Shown here piece by piece: positions 8,515 to 17,510 of a DNA stretch of 64,000 nucleotides. Positions within the stretch are counted from its first letter, which is position 1. Every line of letters begins with the position of its first letter. The notes beneath the pieces are model-generated. The model did no database searches, was not told the DNA's origin, and saw only the letters and a program-made list of their open reading frames with translations. The DNA comes from CAWGCA01 sp963820955 (GTDB taxonomy: Bacteria > Pseudomonadota > Gammaproteobacteria > Chromatiales > Chromatiaceae), in NCBI GenBank assembly GCA_963820955.1, contig CAWGCA010000040.1, positions 1-64,000 on the forward strand, in the 5' to 3' direction. The translations under genes were made by a program, and so were the position numbers.

Positions 8515-9054
8515 ATGGCAGGAGACGCAACAACAATCGCCCGTCCCTACGCGGAAGCGGTATTCGCCCGCGCGGAGGAGTTCGGGGATCTGGACCGCTG
8601 GTCCGATGTGCTGAACTTGTTGGCTGGTTTGGTAGAAGACCCTATCATGGTCGGCGCCATCGGCAATCCGCTATTGAAACGAGAGGATCTCACCGATCTG
8701 ATCCTGCAGATCGGTGGGGACCAGCTGAATGAAGAGGGCCAGAATCTGGTCAAGCTGCTGGTGCAGAAAGATCGCCTGCCGGTGTTGCCAGAGATGCTGG
8801 AGCTGTACCAACAGCTGAAGGCCGATCATCAGCGGGTGCTGACTGCGCATGTGCGCAGCGCCTATCCGCTGCAGCCGGCCCAGCAAAAAATGATTGCCGC
8901 TGCCCTCAAGGCCAAGCTGGGACGGGATATCACCATTACCACCGAAAACGATCCCGAACTGATTGGTGGGATCCACATCCGCGCAGGTGATCTGGTGATC
9001 GACGGTTCCATCCGCGGGCATCTGCAGCAACTGGCGAACGAATTGGGAATCTAA
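8515..9054 (+). CDS. atpH: F1Fo ATP synthase subunit delta
   Basis: 179 residues. The N-terminal helical domain opens with TIARPYAEAVFARAEE. The C-terminal part holds DPELIGGIHIRAGDLVIDGSIRGHLQQL, the usual family ending. Delta caps the alpha-beta hexamer and binds the b-subunit stalk. It is followed 13 bases later by atpA. Confidence 0.96.
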   Translation: MAGDATTIARPYAEAVFARAEEFGDLDRWSDVLNLLAGLVEDPIMVGAIGNPLLKREDLTDLILQIGGDQLNEEGQNLVKLLVQKDRLPVLPEMLELYQQLKADHQRVLTAHVRSAYPLQPAQQKMIAAALKAKLGRDITITTENDPELIGGIHIRAGDLVIDGSIRGHLQQLANELGI

Positions 9055-9067
9055 GCGAGAAGCCACT

Positions 9068-10610
9068 ATGCAACTCAATCCATCCGAGATCAGCGAACTG
9101 ATCAAGAGCAAGATCGAGCACTTCGATCTCAAGACCGAGGCCCGCAACGAAGGCACGATCATCAGCCTGACCGACGGCATCACCCGTGTCCACGGCCTGG
9201 AAGACGTGATGTCTTACGAGATGCTGGAGTTCCCCGGCAACACCTTTGGCCTGGCCCTGAACCTGGAGCGCGATTCGGTGGGCGCCGTGGTGCTGGGCGA
9301 CTACAAACACCTGACCGAAGGCGATCCGGTGAAATGTACCGGCCGCGTGCTGGAGGTGCCGGTGGGAGAGGGATTGCTGGGTCGGGTGGTGGATGCCCTG
9401 GGCAATCCCATCGACGGCAAGGGCCCGGTTGATGCCAGCGAAACCTCCCCGATCGAGAAGGTGGCGCCTGGCGTCATTACCCGTAAATCGGTAGATCAGC
9501 CGCTACAGACAGGCCTCAAGTCCATCGATTCGATGGTCCCCATCGGTCGCGGGCAGCGAGAGCTGATCATTGGTGACCGCCAGACCGGCAAGAGTGCGAT
9601 TGCCATAGATACTATCATCAACCAGAAAGGGACGGGGATTAAGTGTGTCTACGTGGCCGTCGGCCAGAAAAACTCTTCTATCGCCCAGGTGATGCGTAAG
9701 CTGGAAGAGCATGGCGCCATGGAGCATACGATTATTGTTGCAGCGCCTGCCGCCGATTCTGCGGCCATGCAATATATCGCCCCCTACTGCCGGTTGCACC
9801 ATGGGTGAGTACTTTCGCGACCGCGGCGAAGATGCCCTGATTATCTATGACGACCTGACCAAGCAGGCCTGGGCCTATCGGCAGGTCTCTCTGTTGCTGC
9901 GGCGCCCGCCGGGACGTGAGGCCTATCCGGGTGACGTCTTCTATCTGCACTCGCGTTTGCTGGAGCGTGCCGCCCGGGTCAACCAGAGTTTCGTCGAAAA
10001 GAGCACCAATGGCGCCGTGACCGGCAAGACCGGCTCTCTCACCGCCCTGCCAATTATCGAGACCCAGGCCGGTGACGTATCTGCTTTCGTTCCGACCAAC
10101 GTGATCTCCATCACCGACGGCCAGATTTTCCTGGAAGCGGATCTGTTTAATGCCGGTGTGCGCCCGGCGATCAACGCCGGTCTCTCGGTATCCCGAGTCG
10201 GCGGCGCCGCCCAGACCAAGATCATCAAGAAACTGGGGGGAGGGGTTCGTTTGGCGCTGGCCCAGTTTCGTGAGTTGGCTGCCTTCTCCCAGTTCGCTTC
10301 CGATCTTGACGAGGCGACCCGCAAACAGCTCCAGCGTGGCGAACGCGTCACCGAGCTGATGAAGCAGGGGCAGTACAGCCCTCTGAGCATTGCCGAGATG
10401 GCGGTCTCCCTGTTTGCCGCCAACGAAGGTTATCTGGATGACGTGGAGGTGGACAAAATCGTTGATTTTGAGTCGGCGCTGAACGGCTATATGCAGAGCA
10501 GCCAGCAGCCGCTGATGGACAAGATCAATGACACCACCGACTACAACGATGAGATAGCGCAGGCATTGCACCAGGCCCTCAAGGATTTCAAGGCCAACAA
10601 TACCTGGTAA
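9068..10610 (+). CDS. atpA: F1Fo ATP synthase subunit alpha, interrupted by an apparent one-base insertion
   Basis: Frame 1 from 9068 gives a normal alpha subunit with P-loop GDRQTGKS (169-176) up to QYIAPY, then leaves the family sequence and stops at 9808. Frame 3 continues the family sequence from AGCTMGEYFRDRGED to the normal end at 10610. Removing one base at about 9788-9789 turns CCC-TAC-TGC-CGG into CCC-TAC-TCC-GGT and gives an uninterrupted protein of 513 residues, the same length as E. coli AtpA. Everything on both sides is well conserved, and the rest of the operon is intact. I therefore treat this as one gene, most likely with a sequencing or assembly error. Alpha carries the non-catalytic nucleotide sites and forms the hexamer with AtpD. 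Confidence 0.9.
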
Positions 10611-10644
10611 CGGAATCGTTGAGTTCTAGACAGAAGGGATAAAT

Positions 10645-11505
10645 ATGGCAGGCGCAAAAGAGATCCGCACCCAGATCGCCAGCATCAAGAATACGCAGAA
10701 GATTACCTCTGCGATGCAGATGGTCGCGGCCGCCAAGATGCGCAAGGCGCAGGATCGAATGGCGTCCACCCGCCCCTACGCCGAAAAGATCCGCAGGGTA
10801 ATCGGTCATCTCCATCATGCCCATCCGGAGTATAAGCACAGTATCATGCAGGAGCGCGAGGTCAGGCGCGTCGGCTATATCGTTGTATCCTCTGACCGGG
10901 GGCTTTGCGGCGGGTTGAATAACAACCTGTTTCGTAAACTGGTAAAGGAGATCAAGGCCCATTCAGAGGGCGGGATAGAAGCCGATTTCTGCATCATCGG
11001 CACCAAGGCCCTCGGCTTCTTCCGCCGCGTTGGCGGTAAGGTGCGCGGCCAGATCACACAGCTTGGCCCTACCCCCCACATTGAGGATCTGATCGGCACG
11101 GTCAAGGTGATGCTCGACGCCTATGAGAACGGCGAGATCGACCGCGTCTATGTGGCCTACAACGAGTTCGTGAACACCATGACCCAGAATCCGACGCTGG
11201 TGCAGCTGGTACCCATTGCCTCCGAAGGTGACAAGGAACTGCAGCATCACTGGGATTACATCTACGAGCCTGACTCCAAGGATGTGCTGGACAATCTGCT
11301 GGGCCGTTATATCGAGTCGCTGGTGTACCAGGCAGTGGTGGAAAACGGCGCCTGTGAGCAGTCGGCCCGGATGGTGGCGATGAAGGCCGCCACCGACAAC
11401 GCAGGTGGCCTGATCGACGAATTACAACTGGTGTATAACAAGGCGCGCCAGGCAGCCATTACCCAGGAGATCTCCGAGATCGTGGGTGGCGCCGCCGCGG
11501 TCTGA
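10645..11505 (+). CDS. atpG: F1Fo ATP synthase subunit gamma
   Basis: 286 residues, close to the 287 of E. coli. The N-terminal helix contains KEIRTQIASIKNTQKITSAM, the central domain SSDRGLCGGLNNNLF, and the C-terminal helix ARQAAITQEISEIVGGAAA. Gamma is the rotating central shaft that couples the c-ring to catalysis. Confidence 0.97.
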   Translation: MAGAKEIRTQIASIKNTQKITSAMQMVAAAKMRKAQDRMASTRPYAEKIRRVIGHLHHAHPEYKHSIMQEREVRRVGYIVVSSDRGLCGGLNNNLFRKLVKEIKAHSEGGIEADFCIIGTKALGFFRRVGGKVRGQITQLGPTPHIEDLIGTVKVMLDAYENGEIDRVYVAYNEFVNTMTQNPTLVQLVPIASEGDKELQHHWDYIYEPDSKDVLDNLLGRYIESLVYQAVVENGACEQSARMVAMKAATDNAGGLIDELQLVYNKARQAAITQEISEIVGGAAAV

Positions 11506-11594
11506 AATGATTGCTAGGTCGGGTTTCCGCCCGACGGGTCTGTCGGCCGTTGAGCTGACCTACGCTGGAATATTGAGTTAACGAGGAACCAGAA

Positions 11595-12971
11595 ATGAGT
11601 TCGGGTAAAGTGGTGGAAATCATCGGCGCCGTGGTGGATGTTCAATTCCCCATGGGCGAGATACCGAAGGTCTACGATGCACTCATGATCGAAGAGAGCG
11701 GCATGACACTGGAAGTCCAGCAGCAGCTGGGCGATGGCGTGGCTCGCTGCATCGCCATGGGATCGACTGACGGCCTGAAGCGCGGGGTCGAAGCAGTTGG
11801 TACCGGCGCTGCCATCTCGGTTCCGGTCGGCGAGGCAACTCTCGGTCGGGTCATGGATGTGCTGGGCAAACCGATTGACGAGCTCGGTCCGGTGGAAGCA
11901 GAAAAGCTGATGCCGATCCATCGAAATCCTCCCCTGTTCGAAGAGCAGTCGAGCACGACCGAAATTCTGGAGACCGGGATCAAGGTAATCGATCTGATCA
12001 TGCCCATTGCCAAGGGCGGCAAGATCGGGCTGTTCGGCGGTGCCGGGGTCGGCAAGACGGTGACCCTGATGGAACTGATCCGCAACATCGCGGTGGCCCA
12101 CTCAGGCTACTCGGTGTTTGCCGGGGTCGGCGAGCGAACCCGTGAAGGCAACGATTTCTATTATGAAATGCAGGAAGGCGGGGTACTGGATAAGGTTGCC
12201 TTGGTCTACGGCCAGATGAACGAACCCCCGGGCAACCGGCTTCGCGTTGCCTTGACTGGACTGACCATCGCCGAGAATTTCCGGGATGAGGGGCGTGATG
12301 TGCTGATGTTCGTGGACAACATCTACCGTTACACCCTGGCAGGTACCGAGGTGTCGGCCCTGCTCGGCCGTATGCCCTCGGCGGTGGGTTATCAGCCGAC
12401 CCTGGCGGAGGAGATGGGGCGCTTGCAGGAGCGAATTACCTCCACCAAGACCGGCTCAATTACCTCCTTTCAGGCGGTTTATGTGCCGGCAGACGATTTG
12501 ACCGACCCCTCCCCTGCCACCACCTTTGCCCACCTGGACGCCACTCTGGTGCTGTCCCGGCAGATTGCGGAGCTGGGTATCTACCCGGCAGTGGATCCGC
12601 TGGATTCCACCAGCCGCATCCTGGATCCTAATATCGTGGGTCAGGAGCACTACGACGTGGCCCGCGCAGTCCAGAGTACGCTGCAGCGCTACAAGGAGCT
12701 GAAGGACATCATCGCCATTCTGGGTATGGACGAGCTGGCAGAGGAAGACAAACTGATCGTGTCCCGAGCCCGCAAGATTCAGCGCTTCCTGTCACAGCCT
12801 TTCTTCGTGGCGGAGGTGTTCACCGGATCTCCCGGCAAATATGTCTCGTTGAAGGATACCATCACCGGCTTCAAGGCAATTGTTGAAGGCGAGTACGACC
12901 ACCTGCCGGAACAGGCATTCTACATGGTCGGCTCTATCGATGAAGCGGCCGAACGGGCCGGCGGAGATTGA
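11595..12971 (+). CDS. atpD: F1Fo ATP synthase subunit beta
   Basis: 458 residues, the catalytic subunit. The P-loop is GGAGVGKT (148-155). GERTREGNDFY and FVDNIYRYTLAGTEVSALLG follow. The DELSEED-like segment reads MDELAEEDKL. Length and order match E. coli. An 89-base gap separates it from atpG and contains only the ribosome binding site (ACGAGGAA). Confidence 0.98.
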   Translation: MSSGKVVEIIGAVVDVQFPMGEIPKVYDALMIEESGMTLEVQQQLGDGVARCIAMGSTDGLKRGVEAVGTGAAISVPVGEATLGRVMDVLGKPIDELGPVEAEKLMPIHRNPPLFEEQSSTTEILETGIKVIDLIMPIAKGGKIGLFGGAGVGKTVTLMELIRNIAVAHSGYSVFAGVGERTREGNDFYYEMQEGGVLDKVALVYGQMNEPPGNRLRVALTGLTIAENFRDEGRDVLMFVDNIYRYTLAGTEVSALLGRMPSAVGYQPTLAEEMGRLQERITSTKTGSITSFQAVYVPADDLTDPSPATTFAHLDATLVLSRQIAELGIYPAVDPLDSTSRILDPNIVGQEHYDVARAVQSTLQRYKELKDIIAILGMDELAEEDKLIVSRARKIQRFLSQPFFVAEVFTGSPGKYVSLKDTITGFKAIVEGEYDHLPEQAFYMVGSIDEAAERAGGD

Positions 12972-12991
12972 TTTAGCGAGGTGATAGTTAA

Positions 12992-13417
12992 ATGGCCATG
13001 ACATTCCACGTGGATATCGTCAGCGCTGAAGGCGAGATCCATTCCGGCCTGGCCGAAATGGTATACGCCCCTGCGGTGATGGGTGAGGTGGGTATTGCTC
13101 CACGGCATACGCCGCTGGTGACCCGGCTGAAACCCGGTGAAATTCGGGTGGATAGCGGATCCGGCGAGATGAAACATTTCTATGTTTCCGGCGGTATTCT
13201 GGAGGTCCAGCCTCACGTGGTGACGGTATTGGCGGACACCGCCGTGCGGGCCTCCGATCTGGATGAGGCGGCGGCGATGGATGCCAAGCGGCGGGCGGAA
13301 GAGGCGCTGGCGGGTCAACAGGCGGACTTCGAATATGCCCGGGCTCAAGCAGAACTGGCCGAGGCGGTTGCCCAGCTTCGGGCGATTGAACGGCTACGCA
13401 AAATCAAGCGGGGATAA
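12992..13417 (+). CDS. atpC: F1Fo ATP synthase subunit epsilon
   Basis: 141 residues. The N-terminal beta-barrel includes MGEVGIAPRHTPLVTRLKPG, and the C-terminal alpha-helical arm is rich in Ala/Glu/Arg. Epsilon attaches to gamma and can inhibit ATP hydrolysis. It is the last gene of the operon; a terminator begins about 20 bases after the stop. Confidence 0.96.
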   Translation: MAMTFHVDIVSAEGEIHSGLAEMVYAPAVMGEVGIAPRHTPLVTRLKPGEIRVDSGSGEMKHFYVSGGILEVQPHVVTVLADTAVRASDLDEAAAMDAKRRAEEALAGQQADFEYARAQAELAEAVAQLRAIERLRKIKRG

Positions 13418-13437
13418 TTTCATCCTGCTTTTCCCGG

Positions 13438-13472
13438 AAAACCCCCTTTAATATTCAGTAAGGGGGTTTTTT
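13438..13472 (+). terminator. Rho-independent terminator of the atp operon
   Basis: A perfect 11-bp stem, AAAACCCCCTT paired with AAGGGGGTTTT (13438-13448 and 13460-13470), has an 11-base loop and is followed by further T. It lies about 20 bases past the atpC stop. Confidence 0.92.
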
Positions 13473-13901
13473 CTGTAGACCAGATCCAGCGTCACGACGT
13501 ATCGACATACTGTTGGCACCGTCTTGCATCACCGACAGGAGCTGACTGAGGTCAGCTACATGGTAGACACCGTCAAAGGCCTGAGTATCCTGATCGCTGG
13601 CAATCCGGGCGGTTTTGAACTATTGTCAGGATTCAGTGATCGGACATTTCCGTTATCGGATCGGCACATAGGCATCACCCTGCACTAAGACAGGACGTGA
13701 CATCAGGACTCTAACGACTACGTATCGCAGGCGATTTCGTAGCCCTGTGTTTTCAGTCACTACTCGCAACCAAGGATAGTCTGTCCAGGCGGAGAGCAAG
13801 CCGACTCCAGGATTCTGTCACTGGGTTTACGAGCCCTATCTTTGCTCTGCTTTAGGGCAGGATAAGGGCGATAACTATCTAGAATGGTCGGAGGTTTCCA
13901 A
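13473..13901. other. Long gap after the atp operon with a possible degraded coding fragment
   Basis: About 430 bases separate the terminator from the TAXI binding-protein gene. An open stretch ending at 13688 reads ...HHRQELTEVSYMV from near 13530, with an ATG at 13560 giving 42 codons. It has no ribosome binding site and no family I can name, so it may be a relic of a lost gene. The last 150 bases presumably hold the promoter of the TRAP operon, which I could not define. Confidence 0.4.
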
Positions 13902-14873
13902 ATGAAATGTACGCATAGATGCTTTCTTGTTGCTGCTATCGCCATGCTGTCGGTGGCCTCAGCGATTCCCTCGATGGCCCTTGCCGCCGAGCGGATCGTG
14001 TTCGGAGGTGGACCGGCAGGGGGCACCTTCCAGGTAGTGGCCAACGCCATCCAGGTCTACGATCCGGTTAAAGAATCCAAAGAGTACAAGGTCCAGGCGC
14101 AGTCATCGGCCGGTTCGGTGGAGAACCTGCGTAAAGTGAACTCCGGCAAGATGGATTTCGGTGTCGTCTACTCCGGGCATGTCTACCTGGGGCGCAACGG
14201 AAAACTGAAAAAGGACACCAAACAATATGAAGACGTGATGGCCGTCTCCTATCTCTATGGGGCCCCGGCCCAGTTGGTGGTGCGCAAGGGCTCCGGCATC
14301 AAGAGTACCAAGGACCTAATCGGCAAGAAGGTAGGGGTTGGCAACGCGGGTTCCGGTGCCTTTGCCAACTGTGAGTTGTTTTTCACGCACATGGGTGTCT
14401 GGGATAAGATCGAGCGCAACGCCATGGGCTACAATGATGCCGCGGCGGCCTTCGGCAACAATCAACTGGACGCCTTCTGGTTGTTTACCGCATTCCCCAG
14501 CGGCGCGGTAATCATGGCTGCACAGACCAACGACATCGATCTGATTAACTTGGAGAAAGATGCGGAAGCGAGCAAGTTCTTCGAGACCTATCCCTATTTT
14601 TCAAAGCTTTCGGTCCCGGCTGGTACCTATAAAGGAGTCGACTACGAGACCCCCTCGTTTCAGGATTCCGCCCTTTGGGTAGCCAACTCCAAGGTATCGG
14701 ACGAAGTGGTCTATGATCTGCTTTCCAAGATCTACACGGAAGAGGGGCTGGCCCACATGCGCGGCCAGAAGAAGACCTTCAAGGAGATGGCCATAGAGAC
14801 AGGTACCAACGGTATCGTCACCCCCATGCATCCCGGGGCGGAGCGTTTCTGGAAAGAGAAGGGTATGCTCTAG
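13902..14873 (+). CDS. TAXI family TRAP transporter solute-binding protein
   Basis: 323 residues from the ATG at 13902, chosen because GGAGG sits 7 bases upstream and the protein then starts with a basic n-region and signal peptide (cleavage near ALA-AE, about residue 29). The TAXI signature is seen in FGGGPAGGTFQVVANAI and QSSAGSVENLRKVNSGKMDFGVVYSG, with the later KKVGVGNAGSGAFANCE. TAXI receptors deliver solutes, in some studied cases glutamate or dicarboxylates, to a fused TRAP permease. The permease gene follows 156 bases later, so the pair forms a complete transporter. The ligand is unknown. Confidence 0.92.
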   Translation: MKCTHRCFLVAAIAMLSVASAIPSMALAAERIVFGGGPAGGTFQVVANAIQVYDPVKESKEYKVQAQSSAGSVENLRKVNSGKMDFGVVYSGHVYLGRNGKLKKDTKQYEDVMAVSYLYGAPAQLVVRKGSGIKSTKDLIGKKVGVGNAGSGAFANCELFFTHMGVWDKIERNAMGYNDAAAAFGNNQLDAFWLFTAFPSGAVIMAAQTNDIDLINLEKDAEASKFFETYPYFSKLSVPAGTYKGVDYETPSFQDSALWVANSKVSDEVVYDLLSKIYTEEGLAHMRGQKKTFKEMAIETGTNGIVTPMHPGAERFWKEKGML

Positions 14874-14955
14874 TCTAGGCCTTTCTGGTGAGTATCGCCC
14901 GATGCGCCTATTGAAGGCAGTTTGACGGCAGTATTCGTTCAGAGGAGCATACCCA

Positions 14956-14987
14956 GGTGAAAAAGGAGAAGGAGTTCCTTTTTCACC
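14956..14987 (+). promoter_or_regulatory. Stable hairpin between TRAP receptor and permease genes
   Basis: GGTGAAAAAGGA (14956-14967) pairs perfectly with TCCTTTTTCACC (14976-14987) around an 8-base loop. No T-run follows, so it is not a standard terminator. It could protect the 3' end of the receptor mRNA or lower permease expression relative to the receptor. Confidence 0.6.
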
Positions 14988-15029
14988 CGGTTTCTATCGC
15001 GCCGCAGCACTCTTTCGGGCAGGAGCGCC

Positions 15030-16751
15030 ATGTTCGATAAATTGCACAAAATAGAACAACACATTTTCGATCTGCTGGCTGTTTTCCTCGTTCTCTTCTA
15101 CTCCTATTCAGCGGTCCTGGAGCCCGCTGCGACCCAGTTTCATCGCGGTATCTACGTCATCGTCACCTATGTGCTGGTGTTCCTGCTGTATCAGTCCAAG
15201 TCGCGGTTTGGAAGGCTGATCGATTATTTGCTGATCATCCTGTCGATTATCACTATCGGTTATTGGATGGTGAACTTCGAGGTGATCAACTACCGCGCCG
15301 GTGCGGAGACAACCCTGGACAAGGCGATAGCCGTGGTTGGGGTGCTGATCGGCGTGGAACTGGCCAGGCGGGTGGTCGGTAGCGTATTTGTGGTTATCGG
15401 TGCCATCATGTTGCTCTATGGCGTCTACGGCGACTACGCGCCCGAGCTCATTTCCCACGCCGGTGACACCTTTCCTGACCTCTGTACCAGTATCTTTTAC
15501 AAGAGCGACGGGGTTTTCGGCATCATGGCCAATGTATTGGCCACCTATATCATCCTGTTCGTGATCTTCGGCGCCTTTCTGGAGAAGAGCGGCGCCCAGC
15601 GTTTCTTCATAGATTTTCCACTGGCCGCCGTTGGCCACAAGATTGGCGGCCCCGGTAAGGTATCGGTGATTGCCAGCGGCCTGTTCGGCTCCATCTCCGG
15701 CAGCGCCATTGCCAACACGGTATCCACAGGCGCCTTCACCATCCCGATGATGAAGAAGGCAGGCTTCAGGCCCCACGTCGCTGGCGGCATTGAGCCGGCT
15801 GCGTCCATCGGCGGCATGTTCATGCCCCCGATCATGGGCGCCGGGGGGTTCATCATGGCCGAGCTGACGGGTGTTCCCTACTCGCAGATTATGCTGGTCG
15901 CCGTGTTCCCTGCCTTGATGTATTTCTTCAGCGTCTTCGTCATGGTCCACTACGAAGCCAAGATGCACAACATCGTGGGTGAGAAGTCGGAAGTCAGCGC
16001 CATGGAGATTTTGCGGCGCGAATGGTTTTATATCCTGCCGCTGGTTGCCATCACTATTTTTATGCTGGCTGGTTATTCTCCGGGTTATTCGGCCATCCTC
16101 GGTGTGCTCACTTGCATCGCCGTCAGTTGGGTCCGCGTCGATACACGCATCGGTCTGAGGGGCTTCCTGGAGGCCTCGCGGGCGGGAGCGATGAGCAGCC
16201 TGAAGATTGGGGCTACGGTCGGTGTCATCGGTATCATTATAGGGGTGCTGACCTACAGTGGTCTGGTGCTCACCTTTGCCGACATCGTGATAGAACTGGC
16301 CGATGGGCGTCTCTTCCTTACTATTCTCCTGATCGCACTGGCTTCGCTGGTGCTGGGTATGGGGGTCCCGGTCACCGCCGCCTACCTGATCACTGCCGTG
16401 GTTGCAGTCCCCGCCCTGACCCATCTGGGGGTCAATGAGATTGCCGCGCACATGATCGTCTACTGGCTCTCCCAGGACTCCAATATCACACCGCCGGTCT
16501 GTATTGCCGCATTCGCCGGGGCCACCATCGCCAAGGCCAACATGTGGAAGACCGCCTTTACCGCCTTCAAATTCGCTAAATTCCTTTATCTGGGACCCTT
16601 TCTGTTCGGTTATGTGCCGGCCTTTTCGCTGAACGGAAGCGCAAGTGACATTATTGTGGCCTTCGTGCTCATCTTTTTTGGTACCTGGGGATACTCCTGG
16701 CTGTTAAGCGGGATCTGGTTGTCCTATTTCCGGGGAGAGAAGGCGAAATGA
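15030..16751 (+). CDS. TRAP transporter fused permease (small plus large subunit)
   Basis: 573 residues, almost entirely hydrophobic. The N-terminal part (about 1-130) is the DctQ-like small subunit. It is joined to a DctM-like large subunit beginning near LSHAGDTFPDLCTSIFYKSDGVFGI. Family motifs are GPGKVSVIASGLFGSISGSA, GGIEPAASIGGMFMPPIMGA and LGMGVPVTAAYL. This architecture is typical for TAXI systems, in agreement with the receptor gene upstream. Transport is driven by an ion gradient, not ATP. CAGGAGC before the ATG is the ribosome binding site. Confidence 0.93.
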   Translation: MFDKLHKIEQHIFDLLAVFLVLFYSYSAVLEPAATQFHRGIYVIVTYVLVFLLYQSKSRFGRLIDYLLIILSIITIGYWMVNFEVINYRAGAETTLDKAIAVVGVLIGVELARRVVGSVFVVIGAIMLLYGVYGDYAPELISHAGDTFPDLCTSIFYKSDGVFGIMANVLATYIILFVIFGAFLEKSGAQRFFIDFPLAAVGHKIGGPGKVSVIASGLFGSISGSAIANTVSTGAFTIPMMKKAGFRPHVAGGIEPAASIGGMFMPPIMGAGGFIMAELTGVPYSQIMLVAVFPALMYFFSVFVMVHYEAKMHNIVGEKSEVSAMEILRREWFYILPLVAITIFMLAGYSPGYSAILGVLTCIAVSWVRVDTRIGLRGFLEASRAGAMSSLKIGATVGVIGIIIGVLTYSGLVLTFADIVIELADGRLFLTILLIALASLVLGMGVPVTAAYLITAVVAVPALTHLGVNEIAAHMIVYWLSQDSNITPPVCIAAFAGATIAKANMWKTAFTAFKFAKFLYLGPFLFGYVPAFSLNGSASDIIVAFVLIFFGTWGYSWLLSGIWLSYFRGEKAK

Positions 16752-16788
16752 GGCGCCGCGTCCGATGCCAGCCCGAGGAAGTGTAGCT

Positions 16789-17322
16789 ATGGAGAGTGTG
16801 AAGAATCTGCCGACGGTTGAGTATAAAAAAATTCTCTATACCACGGATCTTTCAGAGGCCGGGCGCTTCGCCTTCCCTTATGCGGCAAGTATCGCCTCCC
16901 GTTATGCCGCGCAATTGACGGTGTTTCACGTCGTGGAGTCGCGGGAGTTCGAGAAGTATCTGGTGGGCTATATGAGCGAGGATCTGTGGGCGGAGATCAA
17001 GACCCGGGACCTGGAGGCGGCCAAGCGGATACTGATCAATCGAAAGCGCAACGATACAGCGATCAAAAGCAGCGTGGATCAATTCTGTCAGGAAACTCTG
17101 TCGCAGCAGGATGGCAAGCCCTTGATGGCTTATGAAATACAAGTGCAGATCGGGGATCCGGTGGAAAAGATTCTGGAAGAGGTTAAGCAGGGCGGCTACG
17201 ATCTGGTGGTCATGGGCAAGCATGGCCACGGTGGTTTGAAGGAGGCAGTGACGGGGGACACCGCACGGCGGGTAATTCGGCGCTGCAAGGTGCCGGTCAT
17301 GGTGGTTCAGCTTCCTGGATGA
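16789..17322 (+). CDS. Universal stress protein (UspA family)
   Basis: 177 residues from the ATG at 16789, where GAGGAA sits 8 bases upstream; an earlier in-frame ATG at 16765 has no such site. The Usp fold shows in KKILYTTDLSEAGRFAFPYA at the start and DLVVMGKHGHGGLKEAVTGD near the end, which is close to the G-2x-G-9x-G nucleotide-binding signature. It lies about 35 bases after the TRAP permease gene. Usp genes often accompany TRAP operons, where one studied case regulates transport, so such a role is plausible here. The insertion between the two halves makes it longer than a minimal 140-residue Usp. Confidence 0.88.
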   Translation: MESVKNLPTVEYKKILYTTDLSEAGRFAFPYAASIASRYAAQLTVFHVVESREFEKYLVGYMSEDLWAEIKTRDLEAAKRILINRKRNDTAIKSSVDQFCQETLSQQDGKPLMAYEIQVQIGDPVEKILEEVKQGGYDLVVMGKHGHGGLKEAVTGDTARRVIRRCKVPVMVVQLPG

Positions 17323-17510
17323 GGCGGATAGCTGGGTCCTGGCAGAGCCGCGAGAATGAATCAAAAAAATTCGGTACCGACAGCTTCTCTTTTTCTCTAA
17401 TATAGACTCTTTTTCATGTCATCCGGCCGCCTCTCCTGTGGAGCCGGACGATCGCGTTCTTGAGACCGGACCCAGTCGCAAGAACCAGCAGCCGAGGAGA
17501 ACCTGTATCC

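Noticed and set aside
9068..9808. A separate short alpha-subunit gene or a programmed frameshift in atpA
   Set aside because: No slippery sequence, pseudoknot or known precedent; both halves match one full-length subunit, so a single-base error is simpler.
13560..13688. 42-codon ORF after the atp operon
   Set aside because: No ribosome binding site and no recognisable family; noted only as a possible relic, not as a gene.
15108..16451. Long minus-strand open frame (447 codons) opposite the TRAP permease
   Set aside because: Its composition is His/Asp/Gln-rich without motifs; it is the mirror of hydrophobic codons of a clear permease gene on the plus strand.
16922..16937. TGTTTCACGT, resembling half of a parS site; a second TGTTTCACG at 17983
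   Set aside because: Only about 9-10 of 16 positions match the parS palindrome and the second half is absent. Both lie inside coding sequence that encodes VFH.
17422..17448. Nested inverted repeats (TCCGG/CCGGA around CTCC-TGT-GGAG) upstream of maeB
   Set aside because: Imperfect, with an unpaired bulge and no match to a known riboswitch or attenuator; too weak to call a regulatory element.
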